Assembly (NCBI GenBank): GCA_036620675.1
Contig: JAZHEE010000016.1
DNA: 64,000 nt
Origin: Jejubacter sp036620675
GTDB lineage: Bacteria > Pseudomonadota > Gammaproteobacteria > Enterobacterales > Enterobacteriaceae
Reading direction: 5' to 3' (one strand)
The position numbers and the translations under genes are program-made. This document shows, one piece after another, positions 1-9,012 of this stretch (position 1 is the first letter of the stretch; each line of letters starts with the position of its first letter). Under the pieces are notes generated by a model, which made no database searches, was not told where the DNA came from, and saw only the letters and a list, made by a program, of their open reading frames with translations.

Positions 1-1
1 C

Positions 2-112
2 GCCAGCAGCCAGGTAAAAGTGGGCAGTCTGCAACAGGCGCGTTACGATGCACGTATCGATCAGCTGCGCCAGCTACAGCAGCGTTTCAGCCAGTACCAA
101 AAGAATAGTTAA
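2..112 (+). CDS. bepA: BepA C-terminal end (periplasmic metalloprotease/chaperone), partial
   Basis: Open reading frame that enters from the left edge and ends with TAA. Only the last 36 residues are present; they are Gln/Arg-rich (DQLRQLQQRF), as in the C-terminal helical TPR end of BepA (YfgC), the M48 periplasmic protease/chaperone that assists LptD and BAM assembly. The call rests mainly on position: bepA lies directly upstream of yfgD in E. coli, and the gap here is 14 bases with AAGGAG before the next start. The catalytic domain is outside the window. Confidence 0.7.
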   Translation, partial: ASSQVKVGSLQQARYDARIDQLRQLQQRFSQYQKNS

Positions 113-126
113 GGAGCTTATTAAGC

Positions 127-486
127 ATGTCCAGTACCGTCACCATCTACCACAACCCCCGCTGCTCCAAGAGTCGCGAGACGCTCAAGCTGCTAAAAGA
201 GAACGGCGTCGAGCCGGAAGTCGTGCTCTATCTGGAAACGCCGCCGGATGAGGCGACTATCGGTAAATTGCTTAACATGCTGGAGTTTGAAAGCGCCCGC
301 AGCCTGATGCGCCAGAAAGAAGATCTCTACAAGACGCTAAATCTGGACGACGACAGCCTTAGCGAAGCGCAGTTGATTCAGGCGATGGTGAAAAATCCGA
401 AGCTTATTGAGCGCCCTGTCGTGGTGAAAGGAGATAAAGCGCGCATCGGCCGACCGCCAGAGCAGGTACTGGAACTGCTGGCCTAA
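127..486 (+). CDS. yfgD: ArsC-family thioredoxin-fold protein YfgD
   Basis: A 119-residue protein of the ArsC/Spx-like family, annotated as arsenate reductase (glutaredoxin). The N-terminus carries the family pattern YHNPRCSKSRET, with the single nucleophilic Cys at residue 13, and the C-terminus has the substrate-loop-like ERPVVV and RIGRPPE segments. Length matches E. coli YfgD. It starts just after AAGGAGCTTATTAAGC and lies 14 bases behind bepA, so it is probably co-transcribed with it. There is no arsR or arsB nearby, so a true arsenic role is unproven; YfgD proteins are usually stand-alone. Confidence 0.92.
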   Translation: MSSTVTIYHNPRCSKSRETLKLLKENGVEPEVVLYLETPPDEATIGKLLNMLEFESARSLMRQKEDLYKTLNLDDDSLSEAQLIQAMVKNPKLIERPVVVKGDKARIGRPPEQVLELLA

Positions 487-492
487 TCGTAG

Positions 493-1194
493 CTACAGAT
501 TAAGAATCTCTTTCACGAATGGAATGGTCAGCTTGCGCTGCGCGGTAATAGAAGCGTGGTCAAGCTGATCGAGCGTCATAAACAGGGTGCGCATTTCGCG
601 ATCCAGCCTTTTGAGCAGGAAGCGGCCCACATCTTCCGGCAGTTCGAAACCGCGCAGCCGGGCGCGCAGTTGCAGCGCCTGAAGCTTATCGTTATCAGAA
701 AGCGGCTGCAGGCGGTAGATCTGCCCCCAGTCCAGGCGCGATGCCAGATCCGCCAGTTGCAGATTAAGCTGGCGCGGCGGACGATCGCCTGTGATCAACA
801 ACCGGGTATTGCCGGACTCCAGAATGCGGTTATAGAGATTAAAGATAGCCATCTCCCACAGTTCATCCCCGGCGATACATTCGATATTATCAATGCAGAC
901 CAGCGACAGCTGTTCCATTCCTTCCAGCACCTCAGGCACAAACCAGGTTCGCTTATCCAGCGGCACATACCCCACCGCTTCACCACGCTGGGAAAGCTCC
1001 GCACAGGCGGCATGCAGAAGATGGCTACGCCCTCCCCCTTCTCGCGACCAGAAGTAGATGTAACCGCTATGATCCTGATGCAGAACGTTCTGTAACGCAG
1101 CGAGCAACGCCGGGTTATCGCCCGGCCAGAAGCTGGCGAACGTCTCATCATCAGGAAGATAGAGTGGCAAAGAGAGCTGAGCTGGTGCGTTCAG
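493..1194 (-). CDS. hda: Hda, DnaA inactivator (RIDA)
   Basis: DnaA-homologous AAA+ protein that, bound to the DNA-loaded sliding clamp, stimulates hydrolysis of DnaA-bound ATP after initiation. From the chosen start it is 233 residues, the E. coli length. The clamp-binding motif QLSLPL sits at residues 6-11, followed by a P-loop-like GGGRSHLL, the acidic CIDNIE segment and an arginine-rich C-terminal region. The start is a CTG codon (complement 1192-1194), because E. coli Hda initiates at CUG at exactly this point (LNAPAQLSLP here, LNTPAQLSLP there). An in-frame ATG at 1242 would add 16 residues and is the likely automatic call. It is convergent with yfgD. Confidence 0.95.
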   Translation of the reverse strand: MNAPAQLSLPLYLPDDETFASFWPGDNPALLAALQNVLHQDHSGYIYFWSREGGGRSHLLHAACAELSQRGEAVGYVPLDKRTWFVPEVLEGMEQLSLVCIDNIECIAGDELWEMAIFNLYNRILESGNTRLLITGDRPPRQLNLQLADLASRLDWGQIYRLQPLSDNDKLQALQLRARLRGFELPEDVGRFLLKRLDREMRTLFMTLDQLDHASITAQRKLTIPFVKEILNL

Positions 1195-1263
1195 AGGGAC
1201 CTCAACCAGAACTTGCGAAAAAATCGCGGGGAAGTTTATCACAGTTTAGTGAAAGGGTTGAAC

Positions 1264-1287
1264 CTGGCCCGCGAAAGCACGGGCCAG
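1264..1287 (-). terminator. Hairpin after uraA
   Basis: Perfect 8-bp stem CTGGCCCG / CGGGCCAG with an 8-base loop, directly after the uraA stop on the minus strand. The following minus-strand bases have only short T runs, so this is either a weak intrinsic terminator or an RNA 3'-end stabiliser. Confidence 0.5.
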
Positions 1288-1299
1288 ATTACATAAGGA

Positions 1300-2595
1300 T
1301 CAGGCACGCGGAGCCTGCTGTTCCTCGTCGTCCGCTTCCAGCACCGTCTCTTCCGGGCGCAGAATGCTAATCGCTTTGAAGATCAGGCTCAGAGCGATGC
1401 CCACCACGGTCGCCAGCGCCATGCCTTTCAGTTCGGCGGCACCGATGTGAATCTTAGCCCCGCTGACACCGATAATCAGGATCACCGAGGTCAGAATCAG
1501 GTTCTGGGCCTTACTGAAATCCACTTTGGATTCAATTAATACCCGGATACCCGAAGCGCCAATCACGCCGTACAGCAGCAGTGAAACCCCACCCATGACC
1601 GGTACCGGGATTATCTGGATCGCCGCCGCCAGTTTACCGACGCAGGAGAGCAGAATCGCAAGGATAGCCGCACCGCCGATCACCCAGGTGCTGTACACCT
1701 TAGTAATCGCCATCACGCCGATGTTTTCGCCATAGGTGGTGTTCGGCGTAGAGCCGAAGAAACCAGAGATCACGGTGGAAAATCCATTAGCGAACATCGA
1801 ACGATGCAGGCCCGGGGAGCGCACCAGATCCTTACGCACAATATTTCCGGTCACCACCAGGTGGCCGACATGCTCGGCAATCACCACCAGCGCAGCGGGC
1901 AGAATGGTCAGCACCGCGAACCACTCAAATTTTGGTGTATAGAAGGTGGGCAGTGCGAACCAGTGCGCTTCACGAATCGGCGTCACGTCCACCACGCCCA
2001 TATAGAAAGAGAAGGCATAGCCCACCAGCACGCCGATAAGAATCGGGATAATCGCAAGGAAACCGCGGAAAATAACCGAACTAAAGACAGTAACGCCCAG
2101 GGTCACCAGCGCAATAGAGAGCGTGGTGCCATCCACCGACTGACCGTCGGCAGGCAGCATACCCGCCATATTGGCGGCCACGCCCGCCAGCTCCAGACCG
2201 ATAACCGCCACGATGGCCCCCATCGCCGCCGGTGGAAACATCACGTCCAGCCAGCCGGTACCCGCCTTTTTCACAATCAGCGCCACCAGACAGAACAGCA
2301 CGCCACAGGCGATAAAGCCGCCCAGCGCCAGCTCATAGCCAAGCGGCAACAGCAGCAATACCGGTGAAATAAAGGCGAAGCTGGAGCCCAGATAGGCCGG
2401 AATTTTCCCTTTACAGATAACCAGATAGAGCAGGGTGCCGATGCCGTTGAACAGCAGAACCGTTGCTGGGTTGATATGAAACATAATCGGCACCAGTACG
2501 GTGGATCCGAACATGGCAAACAGATGCTGCAGACTGAGTGGGAGCGTCTGTAACAGCGGCGGTCTTTCACTCACCCCGATAGCACGGCGCGTCAT
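1300..2595 (-). CDS. uraA: Uracil:H+ symporter UraA
   Basis: NCS2 (nucleobase:cation symporter 2) family inner-membrane transporter of 431 residues (429 in E. coli), which brings uracil in for UPRTase. The sequence shows 14 hydrophobic segments, the N-terminal start MTRRAIGVSERPP typical of UraA, the conserved AEHVGHL and the STPNTTYGENIGV signature of the substrate-binding half. The C-terminal tail is charged and variable. It lies 74 bases downstream of upp on the same strand, separated by a hairpin with a T run, so expression probably depends on read-through from the upp promoter. Confidence 0.97.
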   Translation of the reverse strand: MTRRAIGVSERPPLLQTLPLSLQHLFAMFGSTVLVPIMFHINPATVLLFNGIGTLLYLVICKGKIPAYLGSSFAFISPVLLLLPLGYELALGGFIACGVLFCLVALIVKKAGTGWLDVMFPPAAMGAIVAVIGLELAGVAANMAGMLPADGQSVDGTTLSIALVTLGVTVFSSVIFRGFLAIIPILIGVLVGYAFSFYMGVVDVTPIREAHWFALPTFYTPKFEWFAVLTILPAALVVIAEHVGHLVVTGNIVRKDLVRSPGLHRSMFANGFSTVISGFFGSTPNTTYGENIGVMAITKVYSTWVIGGAAILAILLSCVGKLAAAIQIIPVPVMGGVSLLLYGVIGASGIRVLIESKVDFSKAQNLILTSVILIIGVSGAKIHIGAAELKGMALATVVGIALSLIFKAISILRPEETVLEADDEEQQAPRA

Positions 2596-2634
2596 AACAA
2601 TATCCTCTGTGTGATGAACTGAGAAAGAAAATCC

Positions 2635-2662
2635 AAAAAAAAGCCGACTGTGAAAGTCGGCT
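2635..2662 (-). terminator. Terminator/attenuator between upp and uraA
   Basis: On the minus strand a 7-bp stem AGCCGAC / GTCGGCT with a 7-base loop is followed by eight T residues, a textbook intrinsic terminator. It sits inside the upp-uraA unit, so it should lower uraA expression relative to upp. Confidence 0.8.
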
Positions 2663-2669
2663 GAATCAA

Positions 2670-3296
2670 TTATTTGGTGCCAAATATCTTATCCCCGGCA
2701 TCGCCGAGGCCCGGAATAATGTATCCGTGTTCGTTGAGTCCCTGATCGATAGAGGCCGTGTATACCTCAACATCCGGGTGAACTTTCTCCAGCGCTGCCA
2801 GGCCTTCCGGCGCCGCGACCAGTACCAGCACCTTAATATTGTGGCAGCCCGCTTTTTTCAGCAGATCGATAGTCGCTATCATTGAGCCACCGGTCGCCAG
2901 CATCGGATCCACCACCAGCGCCATACGTTCGTCGATCTGCGAAGCCAGCTTCTGGAAGTAAGGTACCGGCTCCAGAGTTTCTTCGTCGCGGTAAACGCCC
3001 ACCACGCTGATGCGCGCGCTCGGTACGTTTTCCAGTACGCCTTCCATCATGCCAAGACCGGCGCGCAGAATCGGCACCACGGTGATCTTCTTACCTTTGA
3101 TCTGCTCAATGTCCACCGGGCCGTTCCAGCCTTCGATAGTCACCGTTTCGGTTTCCAGACCGGCCGTCGCTTCGTAGGTCAGCAGACTTCCCACTTCCGA
3201 GGCGAGCTCACGAAAACGTTTAGTGCTGATATCCACGTCGCGCATCAAACCCAGTTTGTGTTTTACGAGTGGGTGTTTCACTTCCACAATCTTCAT
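2670..3296 (-). CDS. upp: Uracil phosphoribosyltransferase
   Basis: Converts uracil plus PRPP to UMP and PPi in pyrimidine salvage. It is 208 residues, the E. coli length. The PRPP-binding loop is visible as VVDPMLATGGSM, and the uracil-binding C-terminus as YIIPGLGDAGDKIFGT. The N-terminus MKIVEVKHPLVKHKLGLMR is the family start. It is the first gene of upp-uraA and is divergent from purM; the 255-base intergenic region must carry both promoters. Confidence 0.98.
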   Translation of the reverse strand: MKIVEVKHPLVKHKLGLMRDVDISTKRFRELASEVGSLLTYEATAGLETETVTIEGWNGPVDIEQIKGKKITVVPILRAGLGMMEGVLENVPSARISVVGVYRDEETLEPVPYFQKLASQIDERMALVVDPMLATGGSMIATIDLLKKAGCHNIKVLVLVAAPEGLAALEKVHPDVEVYTASIDQGLNEHGYIIPGLGDAGDKIFGTK

Positions 3297-3485
3297 GCTC
3301 TATCTCCCCAAATGCGTCAGCCGCGTAAAAAAAAATCGCCGGATTATACCGCTTTTTCGCCGCAGCGCCATACCTGAGACGCTTGATCGGGATCAAGCGA
3401 TTTCGGATCAGTATAGAGCAGAGCCCTGTTCCATCCCCTGGTACCTTACCGATCCGGAACAGGAATGTTTCATTAACGGAAGGGC

Positions 3486-3501
3486 TCGCAAACGTTTGCC
3501 T
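3486..3501 (+). promoter_or_regulatory. PurR operator upstream of purMN
   Basis: TCGCAAACGTTTGCCT matches the PurR consensus ANGCAANCGNTTNCNT closely, with a central CGCAAACGTTTGC. It lies about 50 bases before the purM start, where E. coli purMN has its PUR box. Hypoxanthine/guanine-bound PurR should repress purMN here. Confidence 0.85.
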
Positions 3502-3551
3502 GGGCTGTTAGAATCACCGCGATTTTTTCTACCGCGCTGGAACCTGACCTT

Positions 3552-4589
3552 ATGACCGATAAAACCTCTCTCAGCTATAAAGACGCCGGTGTTGATATCG
3601 ATGCGGGCAATGCACTGGTCGACCGAATCAAAGGGGTGGTGAAGAAAACCCGCCGCCCGGAAGTCATGGGGGGGCTTGGCGGCTTTGGCGCACTGTGTGC
3701 TCTGCCGCAGAAATACCGCGAACCGGTGCTGGTTTCCGGTACTGATGGCGTCGGCACCAAGCTGCGTCTGGCGATGGATCTGAAACGTCATGACACCATC
3801 GGCATCGATCTGGTGGCCATGTGCGTCAACGATCTGGTAGTTCAGGGGGCTGAGCCGCTGTTCTTCCTTGACTACTACGCTACCGGTAAGCTGGATGTGG
3901 ATACCGCGGCAAGCGTCGTCGGCGGCATCGCCGAAGGCTGTCTTCAGGCGGGCTGCGCGCTGGTCGGGGGTGAAACCGCTGAAATGCCCGGCATGTACCA
4001 CGGCGAAGATTACGACGTAGCGGGTTTCTGCGTCGGCGTGGTAGAGAAATCGGAGATTATCGACGGAACCAAAGTGGCCGATGGCGACGTGCTGGTAGCA
4101 CTCGGCTCCAGCGGCCCGCACTCCAACGGTTACTCGCTGGTACGTAAGATTGTCGAAGTCAGCGGCTGCGACCCGCTCACTACCCAACTCGACGGCCAGC
4201 CGCTGGCGGATCACCTGCTGGCGCCGACTCGTATCTATGTGAAATCGGTGCTTAAACTTATCGAACAGTGCGACGTTCACGCTATCGCCCACCTGACCGG
4301 CGGCGGTTTCTGGGAAAACATTCCGCGCGTTCTGCCGGACAATACTCAGGCGGTCATCGATGAATCCAGCTGGCAGTGGCCGGCGATATTCGACTGGCTC
4401 CAGCAGGCGGGCAACGTTAGCCGCCATGAAATGTACCGCACCTTTAACTGCGGCGTAGGTATGGTTATCGCACTGGCGCCTGATGCCGCCGAAAAAGCCA
4501 TCGCTCTGCTTAACGCGGCAGGTGAAAAGGCATGGAAAATCGGTATTATCAGGGCCTCCGACTCTGAACAACGCGTGGTTATCGGGTAA
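3552..4589 (+). CDS. purM: Phosphoribosylformylglycinamidine cyclo-ligase (AIR synthetase)
   Basis: Fifth step of de novo purine synthesis: FGAM + ATP to AIR. It is 345 residues, as in E. coli. Visible family segments are the glycine-rich GGLGGFGALCAL loop, DGVGTKL, the ATP/Mg-binding GIDLVAMCVNDL, GGETAEMPGMY, and HLTGGGFWENIPR near the C-terminal half. It starts 50 bases after a PurR box and overlaps purN by one base (TAATGA), so the two are translationally coupled in a purMN operon. Confidence 0.98.
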   Translation: MTDKTSLSYKDAGVDIDAGNALVDRIKGVVKKTRRPEVMGGLGGFGALCALPQKYREPVLVSGTDGVGTKLRLAMDLKRHDTIGIDLVAMCVNDLVVQGAEPLFFLDYYATGKLDVDTAASVVGGIAEGCLQAGCALVGGETAEMPGMYHGEDYDVAGFCVGVVEKSEIIDGTKVADGDVLVALGSSGPHSNGYSLVRKIVEVSGCDPLTTQLDGQPLADHLLAPTRIYVKSVLKLIEQCDVHAIAHLTGGGFWENIPRVLPDNTQAVIDESSWQWPAIFDWLQQAGNVSRHEMYRTFNCGVGMVIALAPDAAEKAIALLNAAGEKAWKIGIIRASDSEQRVVIG

Positions 4590-5230
4590 TGAAAAAGATA
4601 GTGGTGCTTATTTCGGGCAATGGAAGCAACCTGCAGGCAATTATCGACGCCTGCCAGCGGCAACGAATCGACGGCACCATTGAGGCAGTATTCAGCAATA
4701 AAGCCGATGCTTACGGTCTTGAGCGCGCTCGCGCGGCAGATATCGCCGCGTTTGCGCTCTCGCCCGGCGACTATCCGGATCGTGAAGCCTATGATCGGGC
4801 GCTAATGGCGCAGATTGATGAGCACGCCCCCGATCTGGTGGTACTGGCGGGCTATATGCGCATTCTCAGCCCCGCCTTCGTGGCTCACTACCGCGGCCGT
4901 CTGCTTAATATCCACCCTTCCCTGCTGCCGAAATACCCCGGTCTGCATACCCATCGCCAGGCGCTGAACAACGGCGATCGCGAGCACGGCACCTCGGTGC
5001 ACTTCGTGACCGAAGAGCTGGATGGCGGCCCAGTAATTCTCCAGGCCCGGGTGCCCATCTTTGACGGCGATGACGAAGAAACCGTGATCGCCCGGGTTCA
5101 GCATCAGGAGCATGCTATCTACCCGCTGGCGATCGGCTGGTTTCTGAATGGCCGGCTGAGCATGCGCGACAGCGCCGCCTGGCTGGACGGGCAGCGCCTG
5201 CCTCCCCAGGGTTACGCCGCTGACGAATAA
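4589..5230 (+). CDS. purN: Phosphoribosylglycinamide formyltransferase 1 (GART)
   Basis: Transfers the formyl group of 10-formyl-THF to GAR. It is 213 residues (212 in E. coli). The phosphate-binding ISGNGSNLQA loop is at residues 8-17. The catalytic Asn, His and Asp are in NIHPSLLPKYPG and EELDGGPV. It shares the A of its ATG with the purM stop and ends the purMN operon. Confidence 0.98.
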   Translation: MKKIVVLISGNGSNLQAIIDACQRQRIDGTIEAVFSNKADAYGLERARAADIAAFALSPGDYPDREAYDRALMAQIDEHAPDLVVLAGYMRILSPAFVAHYRGRLLNIHPSLLPKYPGLHTHRQALNNGDREHGTSVHFVTEELDGGPVILQARVPIFDGDDEETVIARVQHQEHAIYPLAIGWFLNGRLSMRDSAAWLDGQRLPPQGYAADE

Positions 5231-5377
5231 CCCCTCTCCTTCCCGCCCGGGAAGGAGAGTCTTGTCCGATACTTCTGCCTGGCGTTGGACATTCCCGGAT
5301 ATTGCTCGCCATAATAGGCGCCGAGACGGATTTTCCACGTCCGGAAACGGGAGCCAACCAAACGGAGTGTGAGTCGC

Positions 5378-7438
5378 ATGGGTCAGGAAAAGCTGTACAT
5401 TGAGAAAGAACTAAGCTGGTTATCCTTTAACGAGCGCGTGCTCCAGGAAGCGGCGGATAAGTCGAATCCCCTTATCGAGCGCATGCGTTTTCTGGGCATC
5501 TATTCCAATAACCTGGATGAGTTTTACAAGGTACGCTTTGCCGAACTGAAACGGCGGATTCTGATTAACGAGGAGCAGGGAACCCACTCCAATTCCCGCC
5601 ATCTGCTGAGCAAAATCCAGGCCCGGGTGCTAAAGGCGGATCAGGAGTTCGACGGTCTATATAACGACCTGCTGCTGGAAATGGCGCGTAACCAGATTTT
5701 CCTGATTAACGAGCGCCAGCTTTCCCCTAACCAACAGAACTGGCTGCGCCATTATTTTAAGCACTATTTGCGTCCGCACATTACGCCGATCCTGATTACC
5801 CGGGAAACCGATCTGGTTCAGTTTCTGAAAGACGATTACACCTACCTGACGGTCGAAATCATTCGCGGCTCGGATATTAAGTATGCGCTGCTGGAGATCC
5901 CTTCCGATAAGGTGCCGCGCTTCGTTAACCTGCCGCCAGAAACACCGCGCCGCCGGAAGCCAATGATCCTGCTGGATAACATCATGCGCTACTGCCTGGA
6001 TGAGATCTTTAGCGGTTTCTTCGACTACGACGCCCTGAACGCCTACTCCATGAAAATGACCCGCGACGCCGAATACGAGCTGTTGCATGAAATGGAGTCA
6101 GGAATGCTGGAATTAATGTCCTCCAGCCTGAAGCAGCGCCTGACCGCCGAGCCGGTACGCTTCGTATATCAGCGCGATATGCCGGACGCCATGGTGCAGC
6201 TGCTGGCCGACAAACTGTCGATCTCGCGCTATGACTCTATTATTCCCGGTGGCCGCTACCACAATTTTAAGGACTTCATCGACTTTCCCAACGTGGGTAA
6301 AGCCAACCTGGTGAATAAGCCGATGCCGCGTCTGCGTCATATCTGGTTCGATCGTTTCCGTAACGGTTTCGACGCCATCCGCGAACGCGATGTACTGCTG
6401 TATTATCCCTACCACACCTTCGAACACGTTCTGGAATTACTGCGCCAGGCCTCCTTCGATCCAAATGTGATTTCTATCAAAATCAATATCTATCGGGTGG
6501 CCAAAGATTCGCGCATTATCGATTCAATGATCCACGCCGCCCACAACGGCAAAAAGGTCACGGTGGTGGTGGAGCTTCAGGCGCGCTTCGATGAAGAGGC
6601 CAACATTCACTGGGCCAAACGCCTGACCGAAGCCGGGGTGCACGTCATCTTTTCAGCGCCGGGACTGAAAATTCACGCCAAGCTGTTTTTGATCTCCCGG
6701 CGCGAAGGCGAGCAGGTGGTACGCTACGCCCATATCGGTACCGGCAACTTCAACGAAAAGACTGCGCGTCTTTATACCGACTACTCGCTGCTGACTGCCG
6801 ACGCCCGTATTACCAACGAGGTGCGCCGGGTATTTAACTTTATTGAAAACCCCTATCGACCCGTGAGCTTCGACCACCTGATGGTTTCGCCACAGAACTC
6901 GCGTCGCCTGCTCTACGAACTGGTGGATAACGAAATCGCCAACGCGCAACAGGGACTGCCTTCAGGCATTACTCTGAAGCTGAATAACCTGGTCGATAAA
7001 GGCCTGGTGGATCGGTTGTATGCCGCCTCCAGTTCCGGTGTCCCCGTGAATCTGCTGGTGCGCGGCATGTGTTCGCTGATCCCCGATCTGGAAGGTATCA
7101 GCGAAAATATTCGGGTCATCAGCATCGTCGATCGTTACCTGGAGCACGATCGGGTCTACGTCTTTGAAAACGGGGGCGACAAAAAAGTCTTCCTCTCTTC
7201 GGCGGACTGGATGACGCGTAACATCGATTACCGCATTGAAGTCGCCGTTGCCCTGCTTGATCCACGCCTGAAGCAGCGAGTGCTGGACATTATCGCTATT
7301 CTGTTTAGCGACACCGTTAAGGCGCGCATCATCGACAAAGAGCTCAGTAATCGCTATGTACCGCGCGGTAACCGCCGTAAAGTACGCTCGCAGCAGGCGA
7401 TTTATGAATACATCAAATCTCTGGAACAGCCTGAATAA
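5378..7438 (+). CDS. ppk1: Polyphosphate kinase 1
   Basis: Membrane-associated enzyme that makes inorganic polyphosphate from ATP reversibly and autophosphorylates on histidine. It is 686 residues (688 in E. coli). The start is the ATG of MGQEKLYIEKELSWLS, with GGAG ten bases upstream; a GTG nine bases earlier lies too close to that GGAG. The phospholipase-D-like catalytic half contains KIHAKLFLI (the autophosphorylated His) and YLEHDRVYVFE. It is followed after five bases by ppx, as in E. coli, giving a synthesis/degradation operon. Confidence 0.97.
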   Translation: MGQEKLYIEKELSWLSFNERVLQEAADKSNPLIERMRFLGIYSNNLDEFYKVRFAELKRRILINEEQGTHSNSRHLLSKIQARVLKADQEFDGLYNDLLLEMARNQIFLINERQLSPNQQNWLRHYFKHYLRPHITPILITRETDLVQFLKDDYTYLTVEIIRGSDIKYALLEIPSDKVPRFVNLPPETPRRRKPMILLDNIMRYCLDEIFSGFFDYDALNAYSMKMTRDAEYELLHEMESGMLELMSSSLKQRLTAEPVRFVYQRDMPDAMVQLLADKLSISRYDSIIPGGRYHNFKDFIDFPNVGKANLVNKPMPRLRHIWFDRFRNGFDAIRERDVLLYYPYHTFEHVLELLRQASFDPNVISIKINIYRVAKDSRIIDSMIHAAHNGKKVTVVVELQARFDEEANIHWAKRLTEAGVHVIFSAPGLKIHAKLFLISRREGEQVVRYAHIGTGNFNEKTARLYTDYSLLTADARITNEVRRVFNFIENPYRPVSFDHLMVSPQNSRRLLYELVDNEIANAQQGLPSGITLKLNNLVDKGLVDRLYAASSSGVPVNLLVRGMCSLIPDLEGISENIRVISIVDRYLEHDRVYVFENGGDKKVFLSSADWMTRNIDYRIEVAVALLDPRLKQRVLDIIAILFSDTVKARIIDKELSNRYVPRGNRRKVRSQQAIYEYIKSLEQPE

Positions 7439-7443
7439 TATCT

Positions 7444-8979
7444 ATGCCGATCACTCAACAAGCCCCCCGACCGCAGGAGTTCGCAGCGGTCGATCTCGGC
7501 TCAAATAGCTTTCACATGGTCATCGCCCGGGTGGTGGATGGCGCAATGCAGATAATCGGCCGCCTTAAGCAGCGCGTTCATCTGGCCGATGGTCTTGACG
7601 CCGATAACATCCTGAGCGAAGAGGCCATGGATCGCGGTCTGGCCTGCCTGGCGCTGTTCGCTGAACGGCTCCAGGGATTCAGCGCCGCCAATGTCTCTAT
7701 CGTCGGCACCCATACCCTGCGTCAGGCGGCGAATGCGGCGGAGTTTCTGAAACGCGCCGAGGCTGTCATCCCCTACCCGATTGAAATCATCTCCGGTAAC
7801 GAAGAAGCGCGCCTGATTTTTATGGGTGTGGAACATACTCAGCCGGAACGGGGGCGCAAGCTGGTTATCGATATTGGCGGCGGTTCTACCGAACTGGTGA
7901 TCGGCGAAAATTTCGAACCGCGACTGGTGGAAAGCCGACGCATGGGTTGCGTCAGCTTCGGGCAGAATTTCTTCCCGGAAGGCGAGATCTCTCCTGCCCG
8001 GTTTAACCGCGCAAGGCTGGCCGCTACCCAGAAGCTGGAAGGCCTGGCCTGGCAGTTTCGCATCGAAGGCTGGAACGTCGCCCTGGGCGCTTCCGGTACC
8101 ATCAAGGCGGCCCATGAAATATTGCAGGCGATGGGCGAAAAAGATGGCATGATCACACCGGAACGCCTGGAGCTACTGTGCAACGAGGTTCTGAAATATA
8201 AACGCATCAGCTCGCTTAAAATGCCCGGCCTGTCCGATGAACGTCGGGCGGTCTTTGTGCCTGGACTGGCGATTCTGTGCGGCGTTTTCGACTCGCTGCG
8301 TATTAAAGAACTGCGCCTTTCCGATGGCGCTCTGCGCGAAGGCGTGCTGTACGAGATGGAGGGCCGTTTTCGCCATCAGGATATCCGTAGTCGCACGGCC
8401 CAGAGCCTGGCAAGCCAGTACAATATCGACAGCGAGCAGGCGAAACGGGTGCTGGAAATGACTCTGCGAATGTTCGAACAGTGGCAGGAGCAGAATCCCA
8501 GGCTCGCCAATCCGCAGATGGCGGTATTGCTCAAGTGGGCCGCCATGCTGCATGAAGTGGGGCTAAATATTAACCACAGCGGCCTGCACCGCCATTCAGC
8601 CTATATTCTTCAGCACAGCGATCTGCCTGGTTTTACCCAGGAGCAACAGATGCTAATGGCAACCCTGGTACGCTATCACCGTAAGGCCATTAAGCTTGAT
8701 GAGCTACCGCGCTTCACGCTGTTTAAAAAGAAACAGTTTATTCCACTGATTAAGCTGCTGCGCCTGGGCGTGTTGCTGAATAATCAACGTCAGGCGTCGA
8801 CCCCGCCCCCCACGCTGGTACTGGAAACCGACGACCATCACTGGACGCTGCGTTTTCCCCACGGCTGGTTCAGCCAGAACGCACTGTCACTGTTGGATCT
8901 GGAAAAAGAACAGCAATACTGGCGCAGCGTCACTGGCTGGAAGCTAAATATTGAAGAGGAGCCAGCACCGGGCGCCTGA
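7444..8979 (+). CDS. ppx: Exopolyphosphatase
   Basis: Releases phosphate processively from polyphosphate ends. It is 511 residues (513 in E. coli). The actin-like/ASKHA signatures DLGSNSFHMVIARV and DIGGGSTELVIG are in the N-terminal half. The C-terminal half has an HD-type helical domain with LHEVGLNINHSGLHRHSAY. It is separated by five bases from ppk1 and shares its transcript. It faces the convergent yfgF gene. Confidence 0.97.
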   Translation: MPITQQAPRPQEFAAVDLGSNSFHMVIARVVDGAMQIIGRLKQRVHLADGLDADNILSEEAMDRGLACLALFAERLQGFSAANVSIVGTHTLRQAANAAEFLKRAEAVIPYPIEIISGNEEARLIFMGVEHTQPERGRKLVIDIGGGSTELVIGENFEPRLVESRRMGCVSFGQNFFPEGEISPARFNRARLAATQKLEGLAWQFRIEGWNVALGASGTIKAAHEILQAMGEKDGMITPERLELLCNEVLKYKRISSLKMPGLSDERRAVFVPGLAILCGVFDSLRIKELRLSDGALREGVLYEMEGRFRHQDIRSRTAQSLASQYNIDSEQAKRVLEMTLRMFEQWQEQNPRLANPQMAVLLKWAAMLHEVGLNINHSGLHRHSAYILQHSDLPGFTQEQQMLMATLVRYHRKAIKLDELPRFTLFKKKQFIPLIKLLRLGVLLNNQRQASTPPPTLVLETDDHHWTLRFPHGWFSQNALSLLDLEKEQQYWRSVTGWKLNIEEEPAPGA

Positions 8980-8987
8980 TAAACCAT

Positions 8988-9011
8988 AAGGGCCGCCGTC
9001 AGGCGACCCTT
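8988..9011. terminator. Hairpin between ppx and yfgF
   Basis: A hairpin with outer stem AAGGG / CCCTT and an inner GCC / GGC stem over a short loop lies between the convergent stops of ppx and yfgF. It can serve as a bidirectional terminator, although the T run is short on both strands. Confidence 0.5.
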
Positions 9012-9012
9012 G

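Noticed and set aside
3408..4571. 387-residue minus-strand ORF antisense to purM
   Set aside because: It is a shadow of the purM coding frame; purM is full-length and clearly recognised.
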